64,000 bases of DNA. Source: Tanypteryx hageni (taxonomy: Eukaryota; Arthropoda; Insecta; Odonata; Petaluridae). The position numbers and the translations under genes are program-made. Below are positions 1 to 10,705 of the stretch, piece by piece. The DNA is taken from assembly GCA_028673005.1 (NCBI GenBank), contig CM054116.1:21709840-21773839 (forward strand), read 5' to 3'. The notes below the pieces were generated by a model, which worked only from the letters and a program-made list of their open reading frames with translations, was not told the DNA's origin and searched no databases. How positions within the stretch are numbered: position 1 is the stretch's first letter; each line of letters starts with the position of its first letter.

Positions 1-299
1 AAATTAAATTTTTATTGTAATAATAAATATATATTAACATTTTAATTCATTTCTTGTGGTAAAAATAGTTTGACACAATTTTTAAGAATAAACAAATCAA
101 ATACTGAATAATTAATGTATTTTTTAATTTATTTGCGATTTGATTCACCTCAATTGCAATTTAAATGCCCACCTCCGGTTTCAAAAAATTAAAAGCCCAG
201 ATGAGTGGTTAAGGGGTGTTTTTGACCCCCAAGTCCAATTTTAAACACTCATAAGAAAAGCATTGAAAATTGTGCAGGGATATAAAAAATTGCTTTTTA

Positions 300-690
300 A
301 AATTATTTAAAATTGTGATACAAAGTCGGGATATGCACCGTACTGTGGAAGAAAGAATGAAGTTTATTTTTCTTGAAGACAAAATTCAAATCCTTGCTGG
401 ATTTACGTAAAAATTTGATTTTAATACTAAAATTATGAAATTTTTTCAGTCTTCAACAATGAAAAATATTAACTACCATAGCAACGACTCCCATGCCTTT
501 CAATGGGAATTGATTTTCCATACTTCAAGAACATTGATTTAATGCTTAGACTGCATTATAATCAATTTGATTTTAGCTAACGACATATACGTATGATGAT
601 GTGATAATTTTAAATTAATTTTTTTATCCAGACACATACTAAAAGGCATGGATAATGACACCATAATCCTAACACAAATTATCTTAATTT
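300..690. repeat. Diverged interspersed repeat, copy 1
   Basis: This stretch is recognisably related to 3020-3330. Both contain a block around 'aaaatattaactaccat' followed by 'agcaacgactc', and both end near 'gatgatgt.ataat'. No open frame is seen and no termini could be fixed, so the class is unknown. A TTAA followed by 'ggggtgtttttgacccc' near 207 may be the end of a neighbouring piggyBac-like element. Positions 1-300 otherwise hold nothing I can name. Confidence 0.45.
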
Positions 691-752
691 TGACATAAAT
701 TTAGTGTAACATATAGGGTATTTTCTTAATAATGATAATAGTTATTGCTTAA

Positions 753-1297
753 CCCTTGAAAGCTCCCTTAAAAAAATTACGTCTTACCTCCATAGGGTCA
801 TTTTTGACCCCATCAGACAAAGCCTTCATTCCATTAATTCAAACATTTTGTATTGTATATTTATTACTAATATTGAATGATGGGTAAACAATGAAAAAAT
901 TCACTTTTACATTGGATATTACCGTAAAGAATAATATGTTTACAACCTTGGATAGAAATGAATAGGGAGTTCCATAAGCCTCATCTTCCACAGCATATCG
1001 GGGGTTTTGGTTGCCAATGCATACATTGTAAATCAAAGCGATAATAATCCAAGGGTAAATGAATTTAGGAGTTATTATAAAGTATTAATTACTCCTATCA
1101 GTGGTCATGTATGACCACAGGCAGAAAAAATATTTTTATTTCAAGCGAAGGGATGACAAAAAAATTATGGCTGCATAAGCTACAAAGTTCTCTTTAGGCG
1201 TTCATAAAATATGAAAGGAATATCTCAATAGAAAAAAGTTATTAGAATTTTCTTGCTCCTGGGGTCAAAAAAGACCCCAAGAGGGAGGGGACGAGGG
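753..1297. mobile_element. piggyBac-type MITE flanked by TTAA
   Basis: The element lies between TTAA at 749-752 and TTAA at 1298-1301, the duplication made by piggyBac transposases. Its left end starts CCCTTGAAAGCTCCCT. The right end, read inward on the other strand, starts CCCTCGTCCCCTCCCT. Both ends then carry a GGGTC...GACCCC palindrome (about 796-812 and 1260-1277). At 545 bp it is too short for a transposase, and no transposase similarity is visible, so it is probably non-autonomous. Confidence 0.7.
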
Positions 1298-1749
1298 TTA
1301 AAAAGAGTGATCTGAGCCATGAAACTTAAAATTCAAAAACTTGGACGTGAGCCAATTGCCAGAGAATTTAGAAATGCCTTTATTTCTGGGAAAATGAAAA
1401 CTATTATCTTATTTAAATGGGCTCTGTGTAGTTCAAATGATGTCGCATTGGCTTCTATACGAGTTTAGATCTTGGAGTATGGTGATTTTTTTAAGCGCAT
1501 GCAGTATGCAAGCACTGACAACTCGTACAATTAATTCAACCATTTATTTCATTTATTACACATGAATTATTACCAACACAAATGTTTTGTACTTCACAAT
1601 ATGTTATTTTTCATTTCTTAATAATAGCCCATGTTTTCCTTATCATCAAATTTTAAACTGATGCATAGGCCTATTTGCATTAATAAACATTAAATATGTA
1701 GAATACAATGATTTTACTTATGATTGAAATTAAGAATGATTTTTTCTTT

Positions 1750-1992
1750 TAGTCAATCATTAAAAATGCCCACAGTTCACATGCAGTTTACTGAATAATA
1801 ATTATCTGCAAATTATTAATATTGCAATCTATTATTTGATGTTGATACAACAATAATTTTGTTGCTTCATGAAAAGTGCAATGCGAAATATGCAATTCTT
1901 TTATTTATTTGAAGGCTTAATAGACTAATTAAATCAGAGGCAACCTGCGAGTTGCCTTGGCAACAGCAGGCAAGAGTAAAAAATGCCATAAA
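1750..1992 (+). repeat. Interspersed repeat, copy 1 (pair with 40222)
   Basis: About 240 bp matches 40222-40461 in the same orientation. Shared blocks include 'gtttactgaataataat', 'attgcaatctatta', 'atttgaaggcttaatag' and 'ttggcaaca'. The two copies differ at many positions, so they are old. No coding potential or clear termini are visible. Confidence 0.6.
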
Positions 1993-2544
1993 ATTTCTAA
2001 AATTAATACGTATTTTTGACAAGTTCTTCTGTGCAACATCTAAGAATAAGATATTTTATAGTTTTAGTTGTTGAATAAAGCAATAACAGAGAAAATTGGT
2101 CCATATTTACGTATTTTGATGAAGGAAAAAAAATCTTGCACCTTGGAAAATCTAAAATCCCATGTAAACTTACAGAAAAATATAATCGTCTCCTGAAGTC
2201 AAATACGAGACTTTTTCCGGGATGTGTGATTTTTCTAGGCACCACCTCACGATTTTGAAAGTTTCAGCTCTTAATTCCCCCGTGAAATGCTCAAAAGTAC
2301 CGTGACAGAAAGATGGACTCTTTAGAATTTATATATACTGATTAATTTAAAACTGTTTGTCTGCCCATAACTATTTCCTCAAAATCTTAATTTGAAAATT
2401 TTGAAGGCATCCAACGATTTTTCCAGAACATTTCTTTTGCAGTGTTATAGATGGTCACAAATACGGTGAAAATTTCTACCTTTCTAACTTCCTGAAACTG
2501 GTCAACCCAAAGTGGAAGTTTTTTCTTGTCATTTTTCCCTTTTT

Positions 2545-2665
2545 AGGCACGTTTTGCTTCCAGCATAAGCACCTATTAGCTTTGGTTTGTCCGTCCGTCC
2601 ACATATTCGTTCTCAGCTTACGTATCAGTATTGGATATTCATTCAATTCAATTTATTGCACTTTA
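2545..2665. repeat. Hairpin plus GTCC microsatellite; possible LINE 3' tail
   Basis: An imperfect hairpin (about 2545-2575) is followed by 'gtccgtccgtcc' at about 2589-2600. The same arrangement recurs at 11975-12070, and similar (GTCC) tracts occur at 31870 and 34242. Just downstream, on the - strand, is 'gcaataaattgaattgaat', a form common at the 3' ends of insect non-LTR retrotransposons. No reverse transcriptase frame was found nearby. Both readings are tentative. Confidence 0.3.
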
Positions 2666-3019
2666 GTTTAAATAAATAATATTGGTAAAGAGTATCTATA
2701 GGTGCAACGTGTGTGGCACACACTGACAGCTTAATTAATACAACTGCCGAGTTCACACGGCACATTTAGCTATACAAGTCTCGAAGCAATTATTTATGTT
2801 TCAGATCATCCCTATATATTTTATGAATGAAGTTTATCTAAAATATTATATTTAACTGTAATCACGCCGTAATATTTTCTGTAAATGTTGCTAGGTACAA
2901 ACTTAATCACGGCTGGAAATGATACACAATGTGGCCCTTTCCTAAATACCTTGGTGAACCAAAATACTTTTTTCCTGAAAAATCTTCTAAGAAACCAGGG
3001 TGCTCCATATGATAGTTAA

Positions 3020-3330
3020 AATTCTGATAGGAGCTCAGGACATGAATAGTTCTGTAGCTGAAAGACTGAGGTTTATATAATTTTAAAACAGTTCTAATCC
3101 ATGTTGAATGAGAGAGAACGGTTGTTTTTAATCCAAAGAAGGAGAGGAAAATTTTCTGTTTTTAACAGTGGAAAATATTAACTGCCATGGCAACGACTCG
3201 ACTGCTTTTAAATGTGAAACATCATTACGTAGCATTGATAAAATGCTTTGAAAGGAAATTTATAGACTGTTATTGGGCCGTTGATCTGTAATCTTATGAT
3301 GATGTCATAATCCTAAAACGAGAAAAAAAG
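3020..3330. repeat. Diverged interspersed repeat, copy 2
   Basis: This is the partner of 300-690, with the same block order: an 'aggtttat' block, then 'aaaatattaactgccat', 'gcaacgactc' and 'gatgatgtcataatccta'. No coding frame is seen. The 2665-3020 stretch before it holds nothing I recognise. Confidence 0.45.
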
Positions 3331-3398
3331 TGCCTTACGTAATTTGCTCTGCAATTCTTCACTCACTTTATTCCGGTATTGACTTGTCTTATAAATGT

Positions 3399-3590
3399 AA
3401 TTCCATATCCTTTGGTCAATAAAGATTATTACAGGTAGTTCCTGCTTAACACGAGAAATACATTCATAAAAAGAGTCATGTTAAACGAATTTGTAATTGC
3501 ATATCCTTTGGTCAATAACGATTATTACAGGTAGCTCGCACTTAACATGAGAGAGGCATTCCTAAAAAGTGTCGTGTTAAGCGAATTTGT
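3399..3590. repeat. Two tandem copies of a 96-bp unit with a Tigger-like end
   Basis: Positions 3399-3494 and 3495-3590 are direct repeats with a period of exactly 96 bp. Both contain 'catatcctttggtcaataa' and 'gattattacaggtag'. The second half of each unit (CAGGTAGTTCCTGCTTAACA in copy 1) resembles the TIR of Tigger/pogo elements, and a related end is seen in reverse at 10960-11055. This looks like a transposon end that was tandemly duplicated with its flank. Confidence 0.65.
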
Positions 3591-3719
3591 GTAAAGTGAA
3601 TACATAAATATCATAAGAAACCAAATAAAATGCAGTAGATACATGTTTGAGCAAGAGAGATCTTCGTATCGCAGTGGACATATAAATTTTTATTTATACA
3701 TAAATATACTTAGAATATT

Positions 3720-4440
3720 CATTAACTTTAAATTTGCATCTGCAAATTCGAAACAAAACTTCTCATAATACTTTCTGCGTCTTGAACCGCGAAAGTGACA
3801 AAAAACAAAGTAGAATTCACGAAAGTTGATTTTCTCTCCATGGTGTGTCCCTTTCACTTATTTCACATGTTTTAGTCTAGTGTTCCCTCGTTTGTGTACA
3901 GTTTCTCTTCGAATGGAATGCAAAAAGTTTGAATCAGTTTCTCTTTTTCCGACATCATGGCTTTAACCCCAAAAGTGATGAAAAACATGAAGTATGGCTA
4001 ACCTTGAGAATTACCCATCAGACTTCCCTGCTGCGATTTCTGTTCTTCTTTTGTTTTTTTTTGGGAAATTTCAACTTGAAGGAACATTTTGCTCGACCCC
4101 ACCGGGTTGGGTAAGTTATTTGAAGTGTTTTTGGTTCCTCCTGAAAGGAACATTTTGCTCGGCCAAGAATCATCTCAAAAAAGTACTTTTACTGGTTTTA
4201 TTTACTGCCAAAAAACAATAAAAGAAGATAGGAAATCGCATAGGGGAAGTCTGCTGGGTAATTCTCCAGCTGTTCCTAAAGTAGAATCCGCAAAAGATGA
4301 GCTCTGCCTGTGAGTCATACCTGGAAACTATCAAATCTAAAATCATTTGTGTACAGTTTCTCTTTTTTGTCTTTCACTCTTTCGTGGTAAATGTCACAAA
4401 AAATAGCTATGCTAAGTTTTGCTTCAACTTTAGACTGCAA
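3720..4440. mobile_element. Degraded Tigger-like MITE relic (tentative)
   Basis: An internal block, 'gttcttcttttgttt' with flanking bases near 4037-4075, matches 'gttcttcttttgttc' near 32440-32480, which lies beside a Tigger-type HTH fragment. Both ends carry loosely inverted 'aatttgca...caaaact' and 'cgaaag' motifs. The three overlapping frames at 3929-4313 have no recognisable domain and I treat them as chance. Confidence 0.3.
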
Positions 4441-4718
4441 ATTATATATTATCTAGTATTTTATGAATCAATATAAATTAATATACATGTTGCCTTAATG
4501 GCAACATTTTTATTTTATTTTTACATAATGGATCGTGTTGCACATCCCTTAGGCACCTATACACAAGTGTCCTAGCTTAACTGCTTACACTCATTAATAG
4601 AAATTCAATACTTATTCAGTCATAAAAACATCAAAATTAAAAATAGTTTCTTTGTAGTATAATTATGCTAAATAATAAATGATTAATGTGAGAAACTGAT
4701 GTATAATCTTTTCCATAG

Positions 4719-4940
4719 CTTTTCGTTGTTGCTATTGCTACTATTGGAATCCTGCAAGAAAGCAGAGGCCACAGGCTCCTAGGCTGGCTATGCTTCCTGT
4801 TGTTCCTCCTGGTGGTACTAGTGGAAGTGAGAAGGATGCAGGTGGCGATGAGAGTGTCTCGGAGGGAGATGGCTCTGAGGAAACGTCTTCTGAAGCTCCC
4901 TCTGGTGATCCAAGAGATCCACCAGATGGTGATGCCAGAG
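4719..4940 (+). CDS. Internal exon A of an unrecognised acidic Ser/Pro-rich protein
   Basis: The exon ends at a consensus donor, AGAG|gtgagt, at 4941. The frame is open from 4700. The best acceptor is the pyrimidine-led 'tcttttccatag' ending at 4718; others at 4758, 4765 and 4774 are possible, so the start is uncertain. The predicted peptide has a Cys/Tyr-rich beginning, then a basic stretch, then PVVPPGGTSGSEKDAGG and a run rich in Ser, Glu, Asp, Gly and Pro. That composition suggests a disordered tail. The exon ends in phase 1, matching the start of exon B at 7447. I do not recognise the protein. The gene's upstream exons were not found and may lie left of the window. Confidence 0.55.
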
Positions 4941-4997
4941 GTGAGTTTTGCAAAAAATTGTCATTTTGCCTAAGTGTTTGTGGGGTGCTTCTTTTTT

Positions 4998-5614
4998 ACT
5001 TTCTCAATATGTGAAGTATAGAGAAAGTATTGTTTTAATGAAAAAAATCGAATTCAAGATTTCAACGGAAATACATGTTTTAAGGTCCCCTGAACACGTT
5101 TTGACTTTTCTCGATGATCTCAGTCTGTCTGTATGTGATAGATTTTTGTGAGCGCTCTAACTCAAAAACTATTAATCAGGTCTACGCAAACTTTTATATT
5201 TAACATTTTTATAAAAGTTAAAAGATCTGATTAGTTTTTGGTAAAAATCGGACGACCGGAAGTGGGTGTTTACTCTTGTCACTTATTCGTTATTTTGAAA
5301 TACTTGCTTTAATATTTGATAAATGTAAAAATGTACTGGAATAAAAGTTGTAGGAAATTTCATTTTCTACAACCTTTGTTTGATACATTTTTCCATATAA
5401 TGCATTGTTTAAGAGATATCTTATATTTTTAGCTGCCGCCATCGTGCCACCTACCGAAGACTATTGTTAACAATTGATGCTTAGTTACGTCTTTGTAACG
5501 CTCCTTTTCTTTTCTTAATTGTCAACCGGAAGTAAATATTGACAATGATCCCAGAGCTAACAACATGTAATTTGCCATATAATTATGGAGAAAGTCATGT
5601 GTTGCCCACATCAG
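4998..5614 (+). mobile_element. HINE/DINE-1-like repeat, copy 1
   Basis: The copy begins ACTTTCTCAATAT, which folds with GAGAAAGT about 23 nt downstream. It carries a GTCTGTCTGTATGTGATAG stretch and ends with ATGGAGAAAGT followed by the hairpin region ending CCCACATCAG. The flanks are TTTTTT on the left and TTTATT on the right. Compared with the 54703 copy it lacks roughly 65 bp internally. It sits in the intron just after exon A, 57 bp from the donor. Confidence 0.75.
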
Positions 5615-5802
5615 TTTATTTAAGATTGTGATGTTGTTTTGAGTTCATTAAAATAAAATTTATATGACTTTAATGGTATTTTATTGGTAACATATTGGTT
5701 GTTTGTGCTCACTGAAGATGTTTTGGCACTTTTTGTTTTGCATCAAATTTCTCATAGATCTAAGGAAAATATTTACAATAAAAATTGAGTGTCATGCATT
5801 TA

Positions 5803-6155
5803 CTGTATCTGCCTGAATACAAGCCAATGTTTTTTATCAAAATCTATCATGAAAAAATCACCCCTCTGCTTAAATGCGAGTCCGAGAAAAAATTTGGAGT
5901 TAGGATTGTCTCATAGTCACCCATAGATGGCAGCATGTCTCTCATTGCTGTCGCGTTCAAATGATAGTACTGTATTTTTCGTAAAGTTAATATTTGATGT
6001 ATGATGAATATTAATGAATCTATAGTAAAAGTGTTAAAAAAATCCTGCATTTCAAATTATATTGATGGAAGCGAGGATAACGTTCTTTGAGAAAATGATT
6101 CTAGTGACCAATCTTCCAGTGGAGAAGAAGAAATTGATGAAGAGCATACTCAATT
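5803..6155 (+). pseudogene. pogo (POGK-like) transposase C-terminal relic
   Basis: A TIR-like start near 5803 (CTGTATCTGCCTGAATACAA) resembles the pogo-family end at 6304. Positions about 6010-6150 translate to a C-terminal motif, KVLKKSCISNYIDGSED, followed by an acidic SSSGEEEIDEEH tail, with an in-frame TGA between them. The pogo copy at 8729-10705 has the equivalent KKCCISNSMDG. Such a basic-Cys-Ile-Ser-Asn motif plus acidic tail ends Tigger/POGK-type transposases. The catalytic core is absent, so this is a deletion derivative. Confidence 0.55.
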
Positions 6156-6303
6156 CTCCATTATGTCTGTGTGTGATATAAATTTTTTGGGTTCTGTAAT
6201 TCAAAAACTAATAATCAGGTCAACGCAGTGTTTTATATTTAACATTGTTGTTAAAGAAACAAGAGTTGATTAGTTTTTGGTTAAAATTGCTCAACCGGAA
6301 GTA

Positions 6304-6979
6304 CCGTATTTACCCGAATCCAAGACGTGGTTTTTTTCCAAATTTCAGCTTGTGAAAATCAGGGGTCGTCTTAAATTCGAGTTCGAAGTCATATATGTAC
6401 CGTCAATACAACGCGGTCAATTGATAGCGCGTCAATTTGCCACGCTTCAATTCGTGGCACATCAATTCGACACGATAAACTCATCGCGTGTCAATACAAC
6501 GCTCGACAAACTCATCGCACATCAATTCATCGCTAGACAAATTCATCACGTGAAAATTTCGTTGCGAGACAAATTGGAAGGTTGTTGTCAAGAGATGAAT
6601 TGACGCGCAACGCATTGACGCGCGACGAATTGATGCTGGACAAAATGACCGCAATGAGTTTTCATAGAACCATAGGAAGTATGATTATGCGTTTAATCGA
6701 TGTTTTTTAAACAAGTGAAACAAAATAAAATAATTGTATTTTTATTACAAAAATATGATCAGGAATTCATTTAATAGTCTTCATTTTTAAAATACATTTA
6801 AAAATTCTTTTTGTTTCAGAAAAAATTCCTAACAAACCATTTCAATTAATGATTGAACTAGTTTACCTATGCTGAATGTGTGTTTGAAATTTACATCAAA
6901 TACAATCAGTGAGAAATTAGGTCATAAAATCTTATTTTTGTGTTAGACTCAGGGTTGTCTTGGATTCGTGTAACTACGG
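6304..6979. mobile_element. pogo-family MITE inserted at TA inside a HINE-like repeat
   Basis: The ends read CCGTATTTACCCGAATCCAA and, on the other strand, CCGTAGTTACACGAATCCAA. They are flanked by TA at 6302-6303 and 6980-6981. The uninterrupted target is visible in copy 1 at about 5256-5274 ('accggaagtgggtgtttac'), so this is a genuine insertion. The ends match the TIRs of the pogo copies at 8729 and 52458 and a lone end at 14817, so it was probably mobilised by that transposase. It has no transposase of its own. Confidence 0.85.
6405..6640. repeat. Cluster of degenerate gcgacgaatt-like repeats
   Basis: Inside the MITE, a motif such as 'gcgcgtcaatt' or 'gcgacgaattg' recurs about every 15-25 nt on either strand. 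Similar clusters lie at 39770-39870 and 41530-41715. They may be subterminal transposase-binding arrays or a decayed minisatellite. The overlapping 108-codon frame at 6277-6603 is a product of the repetition. Confidence 0.6.
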
Positions 6980-7446
6980 TAGGTGTTTACACTTTCACAT
7001 CTGTTTTTTGAAATATTTGCTTTAATATTTGATGAATGTAAAATAATATTGGAATAAAATTGTAGAAAGTTTAATTTTGAAACATTTTCCCATAAAATGC
7101 ATTGTTTAATAGATATTTTTTAAATTATATTTTATATAACTGGTGACTATTGTAAACACTTGACAGTTAAGTCTTAATAACACTCCTTTTAATTTTCTTA
7201 ATTGTTGGAGCTTCATGGCTATATCCAATATCAGAAGACTGCAGTTTGAGTTTATTTCAGTTCTTTGTTAAGTTTTTGAATTTTTCTCTGTTTCTTAAAA
7301 TATTTATTATCATTTAACCTATTTGGAATTTTTAAAAATATTACAGGTATTGAGAAAGTCATGTGGTATCAGATTTTTTATAGTGTTTTGTACCATTTTG
7401 TACATTCAACGTCCTTTAATAATTATTATTGAACTTCTTTATACAG

Positions 7447-7512
7447 AATCTGAGGAAGAGGCCTGTTCCGATTCTGGTGATGCTATAAGCAAAGAAGAAA
7501 GTAGTCATAGAG
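7447..7512 (+). CDS. Internal exon B of the same acidic protein
   Basis: This is a 66-bp exon bounded by a good acceptor (ttctttatacag, ending 7446) and a consensus donor (AGAG|gtgagt at 7513). Its first two bases complete the split codon left by exon A, and it ends again with one base of a codon, so it is a symmetrical phase 1-1 exon that could be skipped without shifting frame. It encodes the acidic SEEEACSDSGDAISKEESS. Its donor is nearly identical to that of exon A. The next exon found is at 16841, across a 9.3-kb intron full of transposons; further exons in between cannot be excluded. Confidence 0.65.
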
Positions 7513-8728
7513 GTGAGTTTGGCATGTTTTAAAGTTGCTTTTCCTTTTAATTTGCACAAAACTAATATATAACATAGATAGCTCTTATTCTTAAATAAAT
7601 CTACAATTAGTGAATCACCGCTGATGATAGCTACTTTAGAAATGAAATGTCTGCTTTTATTCCCCTCTTTCTGCCTGTTGAAGCTACCTTAATTATCTGT
7701 TGGATTACAGCCATTAGGAAAGTTAATAACTCCTGATTTAAGTGTATAAAACTTGAAATTTTTATAACAAGACCAAGTCAAAATAACTTGTACATTAGAA
7801 GAAGATAGTAATTTTCTTTTAAAACATCATGTTTCTCTTATTTCAATAGGCAATAATGCAAATTCGCTTCCTTGAATGGTTTTGCAAATATTTTGGTTGC
7901 ATATTTTTCCATGTATCATGAACTTTGTACAAGTTCTAAATATATTTCTTTATCAATGTGTGTACAGTAGAACCTCACTTATCTGACCTATATGGGGGAG
8001 AGGTCCATTGGATAAAAAATTAAAAAGTCCGATAATCGGTAAATAAAAATGTTGAGTTCCTGCAGCATTTTTCTGAAGAGAGATTCGCCATGATCACTCT
8101 TGTTGATTATTACATGCGTGTTTCAGAATCTGTACAATTGCCCATTATTAGAGCTAAACTTCTCAGTTTTTAAGTGTTCTGCTGGATGTTCAGAAGCAGT
8201 CTTGATCTCCATGCCATGCACGATGACACCACTGAAATGCTGTTGGGGATACCACTTGTATACTGCTCCTCCAAAGTTTTTTGAGTAGATAAATGTCTTT
8301 CTTTTGAGGCCACTTGTATACTGCCTCCTCCAAAGTTTTTGAATACCCTAAATTCCCAAGTATAACGCGCGTTATACAAGGTTTTTTGTAAAATTATCGG
8401 AATTATTTGTTGGTGCATTATACATAAGACGTACTAGTGTGCGTTATGCATAAGAAGTATCGCTTTATAAAATAAAATACCTTAAAGCGTTCAAATACTA
8501 ACTTCGTGAAATCGCTAACTGGCTGAAATCTATCGAAACTTCTTTCTTTTTGTTCCAAGCACAACTCCATTGATAAAAACAAATTTTCTGGCATAAATTA
8601 CCATGCATTTCAATCATTACAGATACAAAATCGAATTTCAGTTACCTAATTATTATTCAACCTACGACAAATTAAGGCAGATTCGAAGTTATTAGTTGAA
8701 AAAATTGTATGCAATGTCTTTTAAAATA

Positions 8729-10705
8729 CGATATTTACACGAAAGGAAGATGAGGTTTTTTCACACAAATGTCTTTAAAAATATTAAGTATCGTCTTAGA
8801 ATGGAGTATGAGGATTTAAGGTGAGAATACACCCTTATTTTAAATGCACCATGAAACACCCAGTCAAGTATGTATTTATTATTGCATAAAGTAATACATC
8901 GTATTTAATTAATTACTACAATACTTGAAAAATTTAAGGTCAATTTTCTTAAAATTGCTCCCACATACCAATGGTTCCACTTCGTCGGTAGGTAAGTATT
9001 TAGAGCTGGGTAGGTAATCGCATGACAAGTTGATAAAAAATGACTACAGCTGGGCGGTTCCGTGCGTAATATGAAACACAATCATGTAGGCACCAATTAA
9101 GATGTCTAGTAATACAATGTAAACAAGACATACAATTTAAACGTATCTACTACAATTTAAACATGATGCTTTGTGTTTGGTATGCCAACGACAGATGTAA
9201 TGTGGATGTAAGTTTCAGAGTATAGAAAATTTACTAGAGCACTTGAGTAGTACATGCTTTGCTGAGTTTTAAAGTGAAATAGTGACAAGTTATTATTCAT
9301 AACTTTTAAATAAGATACCCCAAACAAATGGCAGATCGTGTAGAGAAAAAAGGAACTGCAGTAAGGAAAGGAATTAGAAGAAGTTACGACAGAAATTTTA
9401 AGTTAATGGTGATGCGCTATGCTGAAGAAACAAATAATTGTGCAGCAGGGAGGAAATACAATGTGACTGAAGCAAATGTGTGAAGGTGGAAGCAAGCAAA
9501 AGAGAAACTTGAAGGTGCTAACTCAACACGGAGATCATTTAGTGGACCAAAATGAGGCCAATTTCATGCATTAGAAGAGAAAATTGCAAACTTTGTGCGT
9601 ATTCAAAAAATGGACGGTAAACCGGTGATGCAGGATATCATTAAATTGAAAGCTCAAGAATTAGCACGATAGCAAAACATTCCACACCAAGAATTTAAGG
9701 CTAGTAATGGATGGTGTGTGCATATGATGCATCGTAATGGTTTTAGCCTGCGACAGAGAACTTCACTTTGCCAGCGTCTACCTTCCGACTTCACGGACAA
9801 ACTAATAACTTTCCAGAGGCATGTAATTCGGTTGTGGAAGTCACAATTGCCTTCTGAGCCAAATAGGTAATGCAGATTACTTCGACATGCCATCCAATTA
9901 CACAGTCAACGAGAAAGGTGCAAAAAATATCATCATAAAAACTTCCGGGAATGAAAAACTGCACATTACTGTAATGCTGGCTGTATTAGTGGACAGAACA
10001 AAGTTGCCGCCGTATGTTATTTTAAAACGCAAAACAATGCCTAAGGAAGTACTACCAAATGGAATAATTGTTAAATGTCAAGGCCAAGGATGGATGTCAG
10101 CTTATTTAATGGACTGGCTAAGAATAGTGTGGAATAGATCTGGGGCACTTTTAGGGCAGAGAGCAATGCTCGTCTTAGATGTGTTCAAATCACCTTACAG
10201 AGGAAGCTCAAAATACCCTTCATGGTTGTAGTTATACCAGGAGGTATGACATCACAAATTCAAGTGCTAGATGTTGTAGTGATTATATTAAGGATTACAT
10301 AAAGTCATTTTATTCAGAATGACTTCTGGCAGGGGACCATGCATTCTCTCCTACAGGGAAAATTAAGAAGCCCAGTATACCACTTCTCTGTAATTGGATC
10401 ATTGCAGCATGGAAAAAAATAGATCTCAATAGTATCTCAAAGAGAGTTCAAGAAATGCTGCATATCAAATTCCATGGACGGTAGGGAAAATGACTTGTTC
10501 GAATATGAATAAGTTTTGATGAATGAACAGGACAGCAAGAATAAGGGAAGGAAACAGAGGGGAGGGAAATGTAAGTAGTAAATTTACCTTTTTTATTCTT
10601 AATGTTAGTTTGTTATACATATATGTAAAAGTTTTTTGTAAGTGAACCTAAATTTTTTAGTGGTCGTCTTAAATTTAAGGTCGTCTTCCTTTCGGGTAAA
10701 TACCG
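8729..10705 (+). mobile_element. pogo element (POGK-like family), about 2 kb
   Basis: The TIRs are CGATATTTACACGAAAGGAA at the left and, inverted, CGGTATTTACCCGAAAGGAA at the right, flanked by TA at 8727-8728 and 10706-10707. Subterminal 'aagacgac/gtcgtctt' motifs are shared with the MITE at 6304 and the - strand copy at 52458. It contains the transposase relic at 9328. A second TIR-like start with 'ataacgcgcgttatac' near 8360 belongs to a different family, related to the MITE at 46337. Confidence 0.75.
9328..10500 (+). pseudogene. pogo transposase, POGK-like, broken
   Basis: The relic starts with ATG at 9328. Its order matches pogo-type transposases: an N-terminal helix-turn-helix (SYDRNFKLMVMRYAEE, then KYNVTEANV), a second DNA-binding segment ending NGFSLRQRTSLCQRLP, and the DDE core (GNADYFDMPSNYT, ILKRKTMPKE, then PGGMTSQIQVLDVVV). 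It closes with KKCCISNSMDG. This arrangement and these motifs are those of the family that gave the mammalian gene POGK. Damage includes in-frame TGA near 9480 and 9553, TAG near 9670 and 9867, and later frameshifts. A few residues after the first catalytic Asp are missing relative to the - strand copy at 52523. It cannot encode an active enzyme as it stands. Confidence 0.8.

Larger units (their letters stand above)
6164..7372 (+). mobile_element. HINE/DINE-1-like repeat, copy 2, 5'-truncated, with nested MITE
   Basis: The sequence aligns with copies 1 and 5 from the GT-rich tract through 'ctaataatcaggtcaacgca' and 'caaccggaagt', is interrupted at 6304-6979, then resumes with 'ggtgtttacact'. 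It ends 'gagaaagtcatgtggtatcag' at 7372, followed by ATTTTT. The 5' inverted repeat and hairpin are missing, where the pogo relic abuts. Confidence 0.7.

Noticed and set aside
4741..4953. A 70-codon - strand frame opposite exon A
   Set aside because: It is the complement of a low-complexity coding exon with proper splice sites on the + strand.
6277..6603. A 108-codon frame with repeated HQF/RQF words
   Set aside because: It crosses the MITE boundary and its repetition follows the degenerate gcgacgaatt-like array.
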